Assembly (NCBI GenBank): GCA_937930695.1
Contig: CALHCB010000083.1
Location: forward strand, 1 to 64,000
Origin: an uncultured Acidimicrobiales bacterium
GTDB taxonomy: Bacteria; Actinomycetota; Acidimicrobiia; Acidimicrobiales; SZUA-35
Direction: 5' to 3'
DNA: 64,000 nucleotides
How positions within the stretch are numbered: position 1 is the stretch's first letter; the number at the start of each line of letters is the position of its first letter. A model generated the notes under the pieces. That model was given only the letters and a program-made list of their open reading frames with translations. It did not search any database and was not told the origin of the DNA. The position numbers were made by a program, and so were the translations under genes. Shown piece after piece: positions 61,955-64,000 of this stretch.

Positions 61955-62412
61955 CCAACAGCCGCTGGCACTACAAGCATCGATTGCGGATCTGCATTGC
62001 TACCGCAACGTTCCTGGCATGCACATTGGCCGCATGCTCCAACAATCCCCGGGAGGTCGCTGACCCCACCATCCTCGAGGGTGCTGGAAGCACCTCGGCA
62101 ACCGATCTGTTCCCCGACGTGATCGACGCCACCGCCACACAGGCGGATGATGGCACATGGACCATCGCTGCGACGCTCAGTTCGCCTTACGACTCTCCCG
62201 AGCGCTACGCCGATGGTTGGAGGGTGATCGGGCCGGACGGAACTGAGTTTGGCCAACGACTGCTCACGCACGACCATGCGGACGAACAGCCCTTCACTCG
62301 AACCCATTCCGGGGTCGTGATTCCGCCAGACATCGACGTCGTCACGATTCAGGGCCGAGATCAGATCAGTGGCTGGGGCGGGTTGACCTTCGAGGTCGCA
62401 CTGCAGCGGTAA
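61936..62412 (+). CDS. Small lipoprotein
   Basis: Starting at GTG 61936, which overlaps the previous gene by 19 bases, the product is 158 residues. The signal peptide ends with lipobox 'TLAAC'. The mature domain ('DVIDATATQADDGTWTIAATLSSPYDSPERYADGWRVIGPDG') is beta-rich. It resembles small extracellular lipoproteins of unknown function, and the family was not identified. Confidence 0.7.
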   Translation: MFPREVANSRWHYKHRLRICIATATFLACTLAACSNNPREVADPTILEGAGSTSATDLFPDVIDATATQADDGTWTIAATLSSPYDSPERYADGWRVIGPDGTEFGQRLLTHDHADEQPFTRTHSGVVIPPDIDVVTIQGRDQISGWGGLTFEVALQR

Positions 62413-62465
62413 CGCACTGCAGCGGCAACGCACTGCTGGCAGCACGAAAGCTAGGGTCCACCGCC

Positions 62466-64000
62466 ATGGCTTCCTCGACGAACCAACGACGCCCGATGCG
62501 GCCGAGTGACCTCTATGAACTTCGATCGGTGGGCGAGGTCGTGCTGTTACCAGAAGGCGATGTTGCCTTCACCGTGACATGGCCTGATCAGGCGACAGAT
62601 CAGAATCGTTCGACGATCAGCGTGCTCCAGAAGGACGGAACGGTCCGACAGCTGACGGATGGCCACCTCGACCGCGGCATCTCGCTCAGCCCCGACGGAC
62701 AGCGTCTTGCGTTCTTGCGGACCGAACCAGGCGCTCGGCCTCGTCCCTTCGTTGTGGAGTTAGCGAATGGAGCCACACAACTCGTGGATGGACTGGAGGA
62801 CGGGGCAGACAGCGTGTCCTGGCTCGGCAACAATCAGCTCGTTCTGTTGGCGCCTCAACGTCCAGCCGATCAGGTCGGCGTCGACAATGAGGAGCTGGCT
62901 CGACGGCCGAGAATCATCCACGGGCTCGACTATCGATACAACGGCCGGGGCTGGACACACGACCGGCAGCGCCAAGTTGTGGTGGTCGATCTTGCGACAG
63001 CAACCCAACGAGTCCTTTCTGATCAATCTGTTGATCACCGCGGCCTCGCAACTTCGCCGAACGGCGATGCGATTCTCGCCATTGGACAGCTCGGGCAAGA
63101 CAACGATCTCACCGCAACATCCGACGTCTTACTCTTCGACCTTGAGAGTGGGAAGGAACCCGTCGTGCTGACCCAGGCGGGCGGACGATGGGCACAAACT
63201 GGATGGACGGCGGACGGACGGCCGATGGTGATCGGCACGCCGGACGGCGCAGCGGTTCGATTGATGCGACCTCATCTGCTCGACCGCAATGGTGTCGAGC
63301 CGCCACGAGTTCTCGGCCTCGCAGATGTGAGCGCCGCTTCGGTCGTCGGGGCACCCAGTGTCCCCTGCGTCGTCGATGCTGCCGTGCTGCTGCCGGGAAC
63401 CCGGGGCGGCGCGGTCACGATCGACCGATATGAGCTCTCGACGGGCAACGTGTCCACCCTTTTGCAGGGTCAGCTCTCGGTCGGAGCATTCGACGCAACC
63501 GCAGACGGAACTCGCATCGTTGCCGCCGTGAGCACGCCGACTCGGCCCGCCGAGCTCTGGCAGATTGTCGACAACGAACCCTCGACGCTGTTGTCACTCA
63601 ACGAGGAGCTCCTTGCCCAACTCGACCTCGTCGAACCCGAGCAGTTGCAGATCCCGTCAACTGATGGTGTCTCCGTGGAAGCGTTTCTCTTTCGCCCTCC
63701 CCCTTCGGTCGAGCCGGCAACATCGCCATCACAGCCCGGACCAGCGCTCCATTACATCCACGGTGGACCCATGTTCGCGTATGGCTATGAGTTCTTCGAC
63801 GAATTCCAGCTCGCAGCGGCCGCTGGCTACATCGTGATCGCTGGCAATCCTCGAGGGTCAGACGGGTACGGCGAAGAATGGGCGGCATGCCTCACCGCCC
63901 GACTCGGCACGATTGACTGGCAAGACATCACCGCGATCTCCGACCATCTTTTCGCTCTTCCCGAAGTCGACAGCGAACGAGTTGGAGTGGGCGGCGGGAG
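62466..64000 (+). CDS. S9-family prolyl oligopeptidase-like peptidase (3' truncated)
   Basis: This frame is open from ATG 62466 to the window end and is absent from the ORF track because it has no stop. It encodes at least 511 residues. The N-terminal beta-propeller has 'GTVRQLTDGHLDRGISLSPDGQRLAFLRTE' and similar blades. The peptidase domain begins near residue 395 ('LQIPSTDGVSVEAFLFRPP'), with 'HYIHGGPMFAYGYEFF' and 'GNPRGSDGYGEEW'. The nucleophile motif begins at the last codons ('VGVGGG'). The likely product is an acylaminoacyl- or dipeptidyl-peptidase-like enzyme. Confidence 0.9.
   Translation, partial: MASSTNQRRPMRPSDLYELRSVGEVVLLPEGDVAFTVTWPDQATDQNRSTISVLQKDGTVRQLTDGHLDRGISLSPDGQRLAFLRTEPGARPRPFVVELANGATQLVDGLEDGADSVSWLGNNQLVLLAPQRPADQVGVDNEELARRPRIIHGLDYRYNGRGWTHDRQRQVVVVDLATATQRVLSDQSVDHRGLATSPNGDAILAIGQLGQDNDLTATSDVLLFDLESGKEPVVLTQAGGRWAQTGWTADGRPMVIGTPDGAAVRLMRPHLLDRNGVEPPRVLGLADVSAASVVGAPSVPCVVDAAVLLPGTRGGAVTIDRYELSTGNVSTLLQGQLSVGAFDATADGTRIVAAVSTPTRPAELWQIVDNEPSTLLSLNEELLAQLDLVEPEQLQIPSTDGVSVEAFLFRPPPSVEPATSPSQPGPALHYIHGGPMFAYGYEFFDEFQLAAAAGYIVIAGNPRGSDGYGEEWAACLTARLGTIDWQDITAISDHLFALPEVDSERVGVGGG

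Overview
The window is a contiguous piece of a moderately high-GC actinobacterial chromosome. GTG starts are frequent, coding is dense on both strands, and many adjacent genes are coupled by 4-base ATGA overlaps. Cell-wall markers are Gram-positive: LPxTG-like sorting signals, an LCP ligase, a Tad pilus without a secretin and a BON-OmpA protein of the ArfA type. Two cytochromes P450, a FadE-type dehydrogenase, an FrhB-like protein and the phosphatase/DUF3090/SCO1664 trio all point to Actinobacteria. The class Acidimicrobiia (Ilumatobacter-like) is my best guess, but that is inference, not something the sequence proves. I saw no rRNA, tRNA, CRISPR array, insertion sequence or phage module.

Layout. 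1-2957: 3' part of a large repeat-containing wall-anchored protein, plus a small lipoprotein. 2973-5402: a P450 and a DUF3626 protein. 5211-19613: an exopolysaccharide region. Its left operon (minus strand) encodes a lipoprotein, PssD/PssE-like glycosyltransferase halves, a GT2 enzyme and an ABC exporter. Its centre holds two APH-fold kinases, a Wzx-type flippase and a gamma-carbonic-anhydrase-like protein. Its right part (minus strand) holds an LCP ligase, a Wzz/BY-kinase protein, a Wzy-like polymerase and a GH26-like lipoprotein. 19686-33627: lipid and general metabolism and repair (acyl-CoA dehydrogenase, Tag, UDG, enoyl-CoA hydratase, M81 peptidase), an unusual EssC-like/OmpA pair, an FrhB-like protein and the phosphatase/DUF3090/SCO1664 trio.

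33668-43607: an unidentified anchored protein, a nine-gene Tad pilus operon (cpaB, cpaE, tadA, tadB, tadC, flp, two TadE-like and one TadG-like gene), and a small excisionase-type HTH protein. A two-repeat hypothetical protein and a LysM protein follow. 43570-49208: an EamA exporter, a Thr/Pro-rich repeat protein, OsmC, an LAYTG protein, then a P450 facing a TetR regulator and an epoxide-hydrolase-like enzyme. A long near-palindrome fills the P450/TetR gap. 49277-57573: DNA repair (UvrD-like helicase, AlkA-like glycosylase, Fpg), a P450 pseudogene, DUF72, a FAD oxidoreductase and a lipoprotein with an LPNTG signal. 56800-59378: DUF2520, panC, panB (pantothenate synthesis). 59437-64000: an RNase II/R-family protein, a beta-lactamase-fold hydrolase, a lipoprotein and the 5' part of an S9 peptidase.

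The most unusual items are a Wzz/BY-kinase whose three ATP-binding motifs are all degraded, and an EssC/FtsK-like protein without ATPase domains paired with a BON-OmpA protein. Others are a nested-stem candidate RNA at 33321-33391, a hairpin between tadC and flp, a P450 remnant apparently broken by a short-repeat deletion, and the P450/TetR palindrome.
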